Shown here in pieces: positions 8,440 to 16,212 of a DNA stretch of 16,212 nt. Position numbers and translations under genes: made by a program. Numbering within the stretch: the first letter of the stretch is position 1; each line of letters starts with the position of its first letter. This DNA comes from an uncultured Paracoccaceae bacterium (GTDB taxonomy: Bacteria > Pseudomonadota > Alphaproteobacteria > Rhodobacterales > Rhodobacteraceae): positions 1-16,212 of the forward strand of contig OY288146.1 in NCBI GenBank assembly GCA_958439195.1, written 5' to 3'. A model generated the notes under the pieces. That model saw only the letters and a program-made list of their open reading frames with translations, was not told the DNA's origin and made no database searches.

Positions 8440-9060
8440 AATCAGTTGTTGTGTTAGGGTTTAGCAGGTGGCGACAGAGTGCTGCGGGAGGGATGCCTAA
8501 CTCAGCTGCCTGCAAACAAATACAGGAAATATGGAAGATAGAAAGGTTGGCTCGGATATTGGCTCATAGGGTTTCAGGGAGCTTCAAGGCCAAACCGTAC
8601 CTCTGCACTGAAGGTGAACCACCGCACGGTACGAGACCACGACGGGGACACACAACAGGCAGGACCGCCGCTGTTTAGCACAATGCAAGACTACTTATGC
8701 AGTTGCAGAGTGCAACGCAGGAACCCAGCCATGACAGCAGGGCTGTAGCAGTATCACCTAGTGACTGGCTATAGCATATACACACTGCCAGGCTTACTGA
8801 GGTCATAGGCTCACTACATGACTGACATGTGACCAGTCACAGTGTTTGGGTTTAGATGGTGACACAGAGCTGCGGGAGGCAGTGTACAAACAGGGTCCCC
8901 GTCCTACATGGCGAATCCTACGTTGGGTCGTAAATCAGCGTGGGAAGCAATCCCACTCAGGTGCATGGGAGGCCCCATTTTAGCGTGGAATCCCTACGCC
9001 GGGAGGGATGCTTAGCTCTGCTGCCTGCAGACACAGACAGGAAGCTGGGAGACATCTGCC
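8440..9060 (-). repeat. Acceptor-side partial copies of exon 6 start
   Basis: Copies of the AAELGIPPAALCRHLL coding start with a TGCAG acceptor begin at 8509 and 9024 (real start 8354). A fragment (GGTGACACAGAGCTGCGGGAGG) lies at about 8852-8882. The 8509 copy still reads AAELGIPPAALCRHLLNP. Confidence 0.82.
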
Positions 9061-9114
9061 GTCGGGTCAAACTGGCTCTTAGGTATTTGGGTATAGGGCT
9101 GAATAAGTGTGTTT

Positions 9115-9195
9115 AGTCAGGGGTTAGTCAGATGCAGCAGCAGGGTTTAGTGAGATACAGCAGCAGTGCTTAATCAGATGCAGCAGCAGCACTGG
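9115..9195. repeat. Short ~30-bp repeats with CAGCAGCAG
   Basis: Three to four units of the form (A/G)GATGCAGCAGCAG followed by GGTTTAGT or similar occur within intron 5. No coding role is seen. From here to 9500 there is otherwise no recognised feature. Confidence 0.6.
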
Positions 9196-9500
9196 GACGA
9201 AGTGCTACTCCATAGGATTAGGGCGTAGCACAGGTCCGTAGGGTTATTTCCAATTCAGCAGCAGTTTTTTCACTCCCCCACCCCAACCGCCTCTCTACCC
9301 AAAGTCAGCCCTCTCAGCCACCCCCCCCCCCGGGAGTAAGGCAAAAAAATGGCGTAATATGTGTGTGGATGCAAGGGTGAATTCCCTGCAGTATAATTGT
9401 ACATAACCTTGATTCAGAGCAAACTTCCATCTCCTGATTGAAGAACAGCAATTCAGGATAGTTCTACGCAGAACCCTTACCCATAGCTCAAGTAACCTCA

Positions 9501-10826
9501 TACCTGCTGCATAGCCAGCCCATCCAGGCTCAAAGGCACATCCTAGCTACCCCCTATCTTCATGTGCAAGACCCCCCAAGACACCCAGAACCCCCAAAGA
9601 ACCCCAATACCCCCAAGAACCCTCAAGAACACCCAAAGCCCCCCACCCCATCGCCCACCTGCTGCATAGCCAGTCCATTCAGGCCCAATGGCACGTCCAG
9701 ACTAACCTCCATGCCCCTCTTGAACCCCCTAACATCGTGTATTCAAGGGCCCCAAAGACCCCCAGGACCCCAAAAGTGGGTGTCCAAGACCCCCAAAGAC
9801 CCCCAGACCCCCCCCCTCGCCCACCTGCTGCATAGCCAGTCCATTCAGGCCCAATGGCACATCCAGAATAACCCCCATGCCCCTCTCCAACCCCCTAACA
9901 TCGTGTATCCAAGGGCCCCGAAGACCCCCAGGACCCCAAAAGTGGCTGTCCAAGACCCCCAAAGACCCCCAGACAACCCCCCTCGCCCACCTGCTGCATA
10001 GCCAGTCCATTCAGGCCCAATGGCACATCCAGACTAACCTCCATGCCCCTCTTGAACCCCCTAACATCGTGTATTTAAGGGCCCCAAAGACCCCCAGGAC
10101 CCCAAAAGTGGGTGTCCAAGACCCCCAAAGACCCCCAGACCCCCCCCCCTCGCCCACCTGCTGCATAGCCAGTCCATTCAGGCCCAATGGCACATCCAGA
10201 ATAACCCCCATGCCCCTCTCGAACCCCCTAACATCGTGTATCCAAGGGCCCCAAAGACCCCCAGGACCCCAAAAGTGGGTGTCCAAGACCCCCAAAGACC
10301 CCCAGACCCCCCCCCCCCTCGCCCACCTGCTGCATAGCCAGTCCATTCAGGCCCAATGGCACATCCAGAATAACCCCCATGCCCCTCTCCAACCCCCTAA
10401 CATCGTGTATCCAAGGGCCCCGAAGACCCCCAGGACCCCAAAAGTGGGTGTCCAAGACCCCCAAAGACCCCCAGACAACCCCCCTCGCCCACCTGCTGCA
10501 TAGCCAGTCCATTCAGGCCCAATGGCACATCCAGAATAACCCCAATGCCCCTCTCCAACCCCCTAACATCGTGTATTTAAGGGCCCCAAAGACCCCCAGG
10601 ACCCCAAAAGTGGGTGTCCAAGACCCCCAAAGACCCCCAGACCCCCCCCCTCGCCCACCTGCTGCATAGCCAGTCCATTCAGGCCCAATGGCACATCCAG
10701 AATAACCCCCATGCCCCTCTCGAACCCCCTAACATCGTGTATCCAAGGGCCCCAAAGACCCCCAGGACCCCAAAAGTGGGTGTCCAAGACCCCCAAAGAC
10801 CCCCAGACCCCCCCCCCCTCGCCCAC
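9501..10826 (-). repeat. Donor-side ~166-bp tandem array of the exon 5 end
   Basis: The CTGCTGCAT marker (exon end, plus strand) starts at 9506, 9661, 9827, 9993, 10160, 10329, 10495 and 10661; the real exon copy is at 10829. Each unit holds the DVPLGLNGLAMQQ coding end with donor GTGGGC, CCCTCTCGAACCCCC, and CCCCAAAGACCCCCAGGACC. Most copies have lost the upstream AG (GGTTATTCTGG replaces GGTTAGCCTGG); two (9661, 9993) have GGTTAGTCTGG. Units at 9827/10495 and 9993/10661 share variants, suggesting higher-order duplication. Plus-strand Pro-rich ORFs here come from the repeat. Confidence 0.95.
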
Positions 10827-11044
10827 CTGCTGCATAGCCAGTCCATTCAGGCCCAATGGCACGTCCAGGCTAACCCCTGCCATGAACACAGTGCCCTCCA
10901 TGTTCTGCTCCTGCAGCATCCTACTGCCTGGGTCAAACTTGCTGAGGTCAGCCATATGGAGGTTGCCATCAAAGTACTGACTTAGGGGTACAGCCTCCTT
11001 GGCCTCATCCTCTGCTGCTTCCTGTTCCATAGCTGCTATGATAC
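10827..11044 (-). CDS. Exon 5: Ddl unit 1, SLDVPLGL..LAMQQ segment
   Basis: Acceptor TTTTCCCAG, donor CAGCAG|GTGGGC; 218 bases, phase 1 in and 0 out, joining exon 4 through codon AGT. It runs IIAAMEQEAAEDEAKEA, then a QYFDGNLHMADLSKFDPG stretch, then TVFMAGVSLDVPLGLNGLAM. The last part matches the family's final metal-binding loop E(I/V)NT.PG.T followed by the helix. The canonical Glu and Asn are not preserved, again suggesting a non-catalytic unit. The last ~45 bases and the donor form the core of the ~166-bp repeat array that fills the next 1.3 kb of intron. Confidence 0.85.
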
Positions 11045-11179
11045 CTGGGAAAATGGAGGGGAAGAGCAGCAGGGGTTAGGACCTGGGGGTTAACAAGCTT
11101 GGGTTGGAGCAGCACTTTGCTTTACAGCACGAGCAGGGGAAAACACCCAAACAGAAGAAGCAAGAGGCCAATGATCTGA

Positions 11180-11260
11180 CTTAGGGGCACAGCCTCCTTG
11201 GGTTGTCCTCTGCTGCGTCCTGTTCCATGGCTGCTATGATACCTGGAGGAAGAGAAAAAG
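11180..11260 (-). repeat. Acceptor-side copy of exon 5 start
   Basis: A copy 198 bases upstream in transcription has a CTTCCTCCAG acceptor and reads IIAAMEQDAAEDNPRRLCP, starting at 11242. It differs from the real exon by a small change that shifts frame after AAED. Confidence 0.85.
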
Positions 11261-11375
11261 GGGAGGAGCATGCCATCATTAGCAGCAAACTATAACAACA
11301 GCAATCCCTCCCAAACCTGCAGACAGCCCCAAACGGTCTCTCCCCTTGTCCCTGCCTCTTCCCCCTTCTTCTTAC

Positions 11376-11735
11376 TTGGATCATCATCTGCCAGCTTCGT
11401 GAGGTGCATGTCATCCTGCTTATACCTCTCCACCCACCCAGGGTCCAGCCGCAACCAACCACTCACCCTCACCAGCCCAACTTGGCCAGCTGCTCTACCA
11501 CCTTAGCAGCAGCATGGCGGATGGTCTGCATCCCCAAAGACTCCCAGAATTCCCAAGAACCCCCAAGAACTTCCTAGCCCCCTTCCCTAACTTTCATATC
11601 CGCCCCAAAAACCAAAAAAAAGGGGGGGGGGGGGGGGGGGTCGGGGCCCCTCCCTCCCCAAACCCCCAACCCGCACCAGCCCAATCTGACCAATCAACCA
11701 TAGCTGCTGAATCGCCTTAACCGCAGCATGACGGA
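11376..11735 (-). repeat. Two partial copies of the exon 4 3' half
   Basis: A long copy spans about 11376-11532 with an intact GTAAGA donor. It encodes WVERYKQDDMHLTKLADDDP, but a net ~10-base deletion near its VEQL..LG segment puts the front half out of frame. A more diverged copy spans about 11655-11735 (ETIRHAAVKAIQQLW). The real exon is 12248-11927. Confidence 0.85.
11618..11645 (+). repeat. Poly-A/poly-G tract
   Basis: A run of A followed by about 18 G on the plus strand. It is the only long plus-strand G-run in the window; elsewhere long runs on this strand are C. Confidence 0.9.
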
Positions 11736-11926
11736 TGGTCTCCCCCCCTCCCCAAGGCCCTTAGACCCTAGACCCCTCAAGAATTCCCCAAAACCCCCAG
11801 GAACCCCCAAGAATTGCAGAACCCTTTTACCCGCCTTCCCATTGATTCCCCCCCAAAAAAACCGAACTGGGGGCACTCCCTTTCAAAGCCTCCAATCCCA
11901 ATCTTTTGAAAACCCCCTGTTCTTAC

Positions 11927-12248
11927 TTGGATCATCATCTGCCAGCTTGGTGAGGTGCATGTCATCCTTCTTATACCTCTCCACCCACCCAGGGTCCAGC
12001 CGCAACCAACCGCTGACCCTCACCAGCCCAACTTGGCCACTCAACCCCAACTGCTCAACCGCCTTAGCAGCAGCATGGCGGATGGTCTGCACCAGCTTGT
12101 TACTGGCCCTAGGGGGGGAGTGCAGCTTCAGGGTATGGCGGGGGAGGGGGCGGGGGAGGGAGGGGAGGGAGTAGGCGACAGGGGCCAGGGCGTCACGTGT
12201 GCCTAGGTACTGCAGCTGCTCTGAGATTTCCTCTGGAGGGGTGCCGTC
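11927..12248 (-). CDS. Exon 4: Ddl unit 1, PPR...helix and SGW strand
   Basis: Acceptor CACCTGCAG, donor A|GTAAGA; 322 bases, phase 0 in and 1 out. It starts DGTPPEEISEQLQYLGTR, then a Pro/Leu-rich stretch, then HSPPRASNKLVQTIRHAAAK, AVEQLGL and RVSGWLRLDPGW. The block PPR......I...A......LGL...R..GW closely follows the Arabidopsis first Ddl unit. In active ligases this strand ends in AR.D, whose Asp binds metal; here the position is Ser (RVSGW). The tail WVERYKKDDMHLTKLADDDP is charged. The 5' boundary is repeated three times upstream and the 3' half is repeated, frameshifted, downstream. Confidence 0.87.
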
Positions 12249-12411
12249 CTGCAGGTGCAAGCAGAGACCAAAGAGCATCAGTCACGTGCTAGAAACATCT
12301 ATGAGTAGAGTGCAGCAGCAACAGCATTAGTAGTAGCGCTAGTAGCTCAAAACCCAAGCTACGGCCGACAAGCAACGACGAGGTACGAGCTTAACACAAT
12401 CTTAAGGTGGT

Positions 12412-12880
12412 AGGGGCCAGGGTGTCACGTGTGCCTAGGTACCGCAGCTGCTCTGAGATCTCTTCGGGTGGGGTGCCGTCCTGGGTGGAAAGAAACCAAG
12501 GACAAAGGGTCACAATTTAAAAGCTAGAAGATTAAAGTTAGAGCAACACATGGTGCACAGGCAAGACACAGGCAATAGACAATAGGCAACAGGCGACCGG
12601 GGCCAGGGCGACACGTGTGCCTGGATACTGCAGCTGCTCTGAGATTTCTTCGGGTGGGGTGCCATCCTGGGTGGAAGGAGCGCAGAAAAAAGACGAGGGT
12701 GATGACTAAATTTAGAATACAGGACTAGTGGATACCACATGTTCTAGGTGCAGCGAAGCAGCAGGAAGGGCAAAGGAAGCAGCAGCAGAGCAGGGAGCAG
12801 ATTCTCCACCACATAGCAGCTACACGTGTGCCTAGGTACAGCAGCTGCTCTGAGATTTCCTCGGGATGGGTGGATGGAGA
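12412..12880 (-). repeat. Acceptor-side copies of exon 4 start (three)
   Basis: Copies start at 12480, 12666 and about 12875 (spacing 186-232). The first two keep a CCACCCAG acceptor, and the copies read GTPPEEISEQLRYLGTR, GTPPEEISEQLQYPGTR and EEISEQLLYLGTR. The real exon starts at 12248. Confidence 0.88.
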
Positions 12881-13045
12881 GCAGGAAAAGACCATAGATA
12901 AAGATATAAAGCCGGTGAATAACGCAAAGTCAAGGTGCAGCACAGCAGCAGAGCAACACATAGGACATGAGCCTAGAGAAGAAATCTGGCAACTGGGGCC
13001 AGGAAATGTCTAAAGTACTCCACACAATGCACCCTTGCCCCTCTC

Positions 13046-13330
13046 ACCCTCGTCATCTGCCATTCCACTTAAGCTAGTTGATGAGCCAGCACTGCTATAC
13101 CCGTGCCTGGTCCCTCCCCCCCCCCCCACCCACCACCACCACCACCACCAAGAGATCTTTCACCCGTGTCTCACATTTAGCTCGTGCCTACAATCTCGTG
13201 TGCACCCTAACCCCTTCTACTTACACACACCTATAAAGCCCTCTCCCACCCGGCACCCCTCTCACCCTCATCATCTGCCACTCCGCCAAAGCCAGTTGAT
13301 GCGCCAGCATCTCCCCATCAGTGCTATGCC
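13046..13330 (-). repeat. Donor-side copies of exon 3 end (two)
   Basis: Copies at about 13264-13325 and 13046-13100 carry the DGEMLAHQLALAEWQMM coding end followed by a GTGAGAG-type donor. The nearer copy is nearly identical; the farther one has a stop. A (CCA)n microsatellite lies at 13128-13150. Confidence 0.88.
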
Positions 13331-13503
13331 CTTGCCCCTTCCCCTTTCCCGGTTCCAATCCCACCATTCTCTCGTGCTATAATCTTCTGCAACGGCTCAC
13401 CCTCTAACACAGCTCTATATCAGTTAGATTCCCCCAGTATGTGCGGTATCTGCCCCCTGCCCACCCCCCCACCATTTTCCCATCACCCTCCCCACCCACT
13501 TAC

Positions 13504-13688
13504 CCTCATCATCTGCCACTCCGCCAAAGCCAGTTGATGTGCCAGCATCTCCCCATCAGTGCTGTACCACTCCACCTCAGAGGGCATCAGCGCCACTGGC
13601 CCAAACTCCAGGCTGTCCACCACCACCACCTCCCAGCGCGTCAACTGATGCTGGAAGGGCTCCAGAACCAACACCTCCAAGGTGGGGT
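13504..13688 (-). CDS. Exon 3: Ddl unit 1, ATP-grasp strands (LVLEPF ... VALMPSEV)
   Basis: Acceptor TGCTTGCAG, donor G|GTAAGT; 185 bases, phase 1 in and 0 out. The peptide DPTLEVLVLEPFQHQLTRW followed by EVVVVDSLEFGPVALMPSEV matches, in order, the Ddl pattern of an acidic E-x-F/F-I strand, the REx(T/F)-like turn and the strand ending VVLMPTEV. The exon closes with STDGEMLAHQLALAEWQMMR. It replaces the usual DY..KY. segment and looks helical. The last ~60 bases plus donor recur twice in the next intron. The exon joins exon 2 by completing the codon GAC. Confidence 0.85.
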
Positions 13689-13829
13689 CTGCAAGCAGCG
13701 GAGGACCACATAAACAGATAACATGCTTTTCCTTATTCTTTACCATTGTTATTACTAATACCATTCGTGATATGCCATAGCCTGCAGGCCAAATGCAGCA
13801 AAGTGCACACATCTCAATAACCACAACTC

Positions 13830-14303
13830 TGTGCTAATACAGAAACCCTTCCGTTCACAGATGTCCCGCTGCCGTTGTGCTGTGGTACTGGCACCTTTTG
13901 CCCCTCTCTCCTTCGCCCCCCCTTCTCTCCCCACCCCTTCCCCCTCTCTCCATGTCCCCCTCCCCCCCCCCCTCCTCCCGTTCTCTCCTTTGCCTTCCCA
14001 TCCCTCTCTCCCCCTCCGCTCCCCCCTCCTCCCTATTCCCCTCCCCTATCTCCTCCACCCTACACCTCTCACCTTCCCTCATCAGCCTCAGCGCCTCCAT
14101 ACCGCCTACCCAGCTCCCACAGCAAGCCATATCAATTATCTCCTACCCGAATTTTCTCACATCCAGCCATCCCCCCCTGCCCCTGTTCCACTAACACCAT
14201 CCTCCAGCCCCCTGTCCATTAGCATACTCCTACCCCACTTGCTCCTCCTGCCCCCTCCCCATGCCCCCCCTCCCCACCCGCACCCCCCCAGCACCCATCT
14301 CAC
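13830..14303 (-). repeat. Intron 2: donor-side copy of exon 2 end and long C/T tract
   Basis: A copy of the MEALRLMREG coding end with donor GTGAGAG lies at about 14067-14130, 231 bases from the real site. Bases 13900-14060 are almost pure pyrimidine on the plus strand. Confidence 0.82.
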
Positions 14304-14831
14304 CTTCTCTCATCAGCCTCAGCGCCTCCATAACCGCCTCTCCAGCTCCCACAGCAAAGCCCCTGGGGTCCACCTTATCATCCCCACCCACACTAAACAC
14401 CTGCAGCTCCTTATGCAACCCCTGCGCCTCACACCACGCCTCAACCTCCTCCACTAAACCAGCTATCTCCCCAGGGGCATCAAACAACCCATCATCATCC
14501 TCTTCTCCTCCCTCCTCCTCTTCCTCCTCTTCATCTTCCCCCTCATCCTCTCCCACGTCCCCCTCCTGCATCTCAGCCGCGGCCGCAGCATCGGCCTCAC
14601 TGGCAATGCCCTCCGCCGCTGCTACGGCCGACTTCGCGGCAGCTTCTACTTGTGCCGTAACTGCCGCCTCTTGGACTTCCAGTGCTGCTACTGCTGATGC
14701 AAGCTTTGACCGGGTCAATGGGAAGTGTGGCAGTAGCGGGTAACCCCAGTTTTGCAGCTTCTGCAGCACTTGGGAACGGGACAGGACATCTCGGCTGTCC
14801 CATGTGAGGCCACCAGCTACAATGGACAGAC
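14304..14831 (-). CDS. Exon 2: Ddl unit 1, central region with long acidic Ala/Glu insertion
   Basis: The acceptor is CCCTCACAG and the donor is G|GTGAGA; the exon is 528 bases, phase 1 in and 1 out. It starts GLSIVAGGLTWDSRDVL, matching the place where active Ddl proteins have VP(F/Y)TG.G....R.FDK. It continues with QKLQNWGYPLLPHFPL, matching the ELGF.TVP strand. An insertion of roughly 85 residues follows, first alanine-rich and then a run of Asp/Glu. The fold then resumes with VEAWCEAQGLHKELQVF, matching the helix and the K(V)VVKP strand. The ATP-binding lysine of that strand is absent (LQVFSVGGDDKVDP), as is the glycine-rich SS.G loop. It ends EAVMEALRLMRE, the helix before the VE.F.. strand. 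The domain keeps the fold pattern but lacks catalytic hallmarks. Confidence 0.8.
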
Positions 14832-15300
14832 CTGTGAGGGACATAACAAGCACGATTTGAGTTCTTTCTACCAGACAAAGGAAGCACAGGGATGCGTACG
14901 AGGGATATCAGAAGGGTATTGAGGCGGGTTGAGGTGATGGATTACATCCTAATACCCTGCGGGGCACATGGCAAGCACATCATCCATCATGTGTGCCACA
15001 ACATTGAAGGGCAGGGATGTGGTCTAAGAATTTAGTACGGTGTTGGGCAGGCTGACCTGATCTAGCATCTCTTTCTGTTGGACCCAGAGGCAGATTTATA
15101 GATGCATTCAGACATACAAACAGCGAGAAATCTCGAGAGTTGGATGCAGTGGCCCACCGAAGCTCCTCTAACCCTAGTACCTGCTCACCAACAGCAAGGC
15201 CCTGAACCAACCTCCCCAATAGAAGACGGACCATCTTCAAGAGCAAAAAAACCGCATCAGGGGTGGACCCTGAACTGGAGAATCCTAAACCTCGACTCAC
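14832..15300. other. Intron 1, acceptor half, no gene seen
   Basis: No exon was found. At about 14953-14985 the pattern CCTGCGGGGCACATGGCAAGCAC resembles the real acceptor region CCTGTGAGGGACATAACAAGCAC at 14831-14853. It may be a diverged acceptor-side copy. Confidence 0.45.
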
Positions 15301-15318
15301 CACAGCCCACACCACGCC

Positions 15319-16032
15319 CCTGCTGCTGCAGATTCCTTCTGTACCTGTCCCCCCAAAGCCAGGAGTCCCCCAGGTAGAATTGTTCTTAGCTCTTAAGGGC
15401 TTACCACCGCAACCCAAATGGCAATACCTCCTCACTGACACAAAGTGCCATCAATCAACCTCCCCACTCAAAATGGAAAAAATGTCCACACCTTAAAAAG
15501 TCCTTAACCAAAGAAAGCAAAGCTGAATAAACAAAACCCCAATCACCCACCGCCCACCCACCTGCTGCTGCACACTCCTTCGGTAGCTGTCCCGTAGAGT
15601 CAGGGGCTCCCCCCAGGCAGCCACTGTTCTAGCTTTTAGGCGCTTACCACCATAAGGCTAATCCTAAAACCTTATCACCGACACAAAGCGCGGCCCTGAA
15701 CCACCCTCCGCAATCAAACACAGAAATTCTTCAACCTGAACATTCCACATCACAGAACAATCCAGAACTGAAGGATCACAATCACCCAAACCCCACCCAC
15801 CTGCTGCTGCACATTCCTTCTGTAGCTGTCCCCCCAGAGACAGAGGGCCCCCAGGCAGCAGCGATTTCCACTTTTACGCAATCACCACCGCAACCCTAAT
15901 CCTAATACTCCCCCCCCCCCCCCGACGCAGAGTGCCGCCCCCACCCAAGCTCCGAACTCGTACGCAACACTGTTGAACCGGAAAAGTCCACATTATAGAA
16001 CAATCCACAACCGAAGGATCACAATTACCCAC
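15319..16032 (-). repeat. Donor-side ~239-bp tandem copies of exon 1 end (three)
   Basis: CCTGCTGCTG, marking the exon end, occurs at 15319, 15561 and 15800; the real one is at 16036. Spacing is 242, 239 and 236. Units include the LPGEP.LWGDSLKRNVQQQ coding end (diverged) and an intron block with AACAATCC.(G/C)AA(C/T)(C/T)GAAGGATCACAAT. The 15800 and 15561 copies keep a GTGGGTGGG donor. Confidence 0.9.
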
Positions 16033-16212
16033 CCACCTGCTGCTGCACATTCCTTTTCAAGCTGTCCCCCCAGAGACAGGGCTCCCCCGGCAGCAGCGGC
16101 ATCACACCATCTGTGTTGCATGCCTTCAGATGCTGACACAGCTCCTTCAAACTGGGGTGAGAAGATGCTGCTAAGACAGGGAGCTGAACCTGGAGGTCTG
16201 TGGCATTGTAGG
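16033..16212 (-). CDS. Exon 1 (partial): Ddl unit 1, end of N-terminal domain
   Basis: The reading frame begins with codon TAC at 16210 (YNATDLQVQLPVLAASS...) and contains a LKELCQHLKACNTDGVMPLL segment. This fits the Ddl stretch where a helix leads to the strand D.VFP..HG..GEDG. The family's HG..GEDG substrate/nucleotide loop is replaced here by PGEPCLWGD, so the hallmark residues are missing. The exon probably ends at 16033 with donor GTGGGT, because the next exon needs one leading base; a donor four bases earlier, after CAGCAGCAG at 16037, would break the frame. The 5' end of the exon lies outside the window. The exon's 3' end is copied three times in the following intron. Confidence 0.68.

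Larger units (their letters stand above)
190..16212 (-). other. Partial gene for a tandem Ddl-family (D-alanine--D-alanine ligase-like) protein, 11 exons visible
   Basis: This entry ties together the eleven exons listed separately. Joined from high to low coordinates they give about 2.65 kb of uninterrupted reading frame. Every join is phase-consistent and every intron has a GT donor and an AG acceptor on the minus strand. From memory of the two-domain Arabidopsis Ddl-family protein (At3g08840), segments match in the same order: the substrate-loop region, the LGF/VP-like strand (here NWGYPLLP), the ATP-grasp strand and helix, the VVLMPTEV-like strand (here VALMPSEV), the TPPR...I..A..LGL helix region, the FQQA helix, then the GGD..ER.VS..SG start of unit two and its REVW.LPY..VLRH segment. 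In land plants this family is plastid-targeted and linked to remnant peptidoglycan synthesis. Activity here is not shown. Both ends are cut by the window, so start codon, transit peptide and C-terminus are unseen. Confidence 0.82.

Noticed and set aside
9564..10669. Long plus-strand Pro-rich repeat ORFs (RPPGPQKW repeats)
   Set aside because: These are translations of the ~166-bp array. The minus-strand reading explains the conserved part as exon 5's end.
13831..14457. 208-residue plus-strand Pro/Ser/Leu ORF
   Set aside because: Covers a pyrimidine tract and part of exon 2 in antisense; low complexity throughout.
14832..14880. Extension of exon 2 upstream (frame stays open to VERTQIVLVMSLTG)
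   Set aside because: A good CCCTCACAG acceptor precedes the conserved part and the extension has no counterpart in the family.
16033..16037. Donor directly after CAGCAGCAG at 16037
   Set aside because: It would end exon 1 in phase 0 and give an immediate stop in exon 2; the GTGGGT four bases later restores the frame. A small unseen exon remains possible.

Overview
This window is a piece of a eukaryotic nuclear genome and holds one large, intron-rich gene on the minus strand. It reads in from beyond base 16212 and leaves past base 1. Clean GT-AG introns, plant-type CCCTAAA/TTTAGGG repeats inside introns, CAG/GCA-rich and C-tract-rich introns, and the protein family all point to a green alga, probably chlamydomonadalean. 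The 7-base telomere-like unit is not the 8-base Chlamydomonas reinhardtii type. Genus is not determined.

The gene encodes a plant/algal plastid-type D-alanine--D-alanine ligase (Ddl) family protein made of two tandem Ddl/ATP-grasp units. I built eleven exons (5' to 3', minus strand): 16212-16033, 14831-14304, 13688-13504, 12248-11927, 11044-10827, 8354-8055, 6555-6412, 5057-4924, 4000-3628, 1860-1715 and 309-190. All ten exon joins keep the reading frame (phases 1,1,0,1,0,0,0,2,0,2), giving about 880 codons without a stop. Exons 1-6 cover most of the first unit, which looks catalytically degenerate. The tail of exon 6 through the middle of exon 9 encodes a long acidic linker with no recognisable fold. 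The end of exon 9, exon 10 and exon 11 start the second unit (GG...SL.SG motif, then the VWALP...LLRH segment). The N-terminus, any transit peptide, and the second ATP-grasp domain lie outside the window.

The introns carry the main surprise. Each one contains copies of its own splice boundaries. Just after a donor there are one to several repeats that each include the last ~30-70 bases of the upstream exon plus a donor-like site. Just before an acceptor there are repeats that each include an acceptor-like site plus the first ~30-80 bases of the downstream exon. Examples are a ~166-bp array (9506-10826), a ~145-bp six-copy array (1861-2740), a ~134-bp array (6004-6405), a ~137-bp array (4001-4411) and a ~239-bp array (15319-16036). 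The introns thus seem to have grown by repeated tandem duplication of exon-intron junctions. Other items are a dispersed telomere-like hairpin element (two copies), a possible tRNA/SINE fragment, and strong C-richness of the plus strand, so the transcribed RNA is G-rich. I see no convincing plus-strand gene; the long proline-rich plus-strand ORFs are shadows of C-rich introns.
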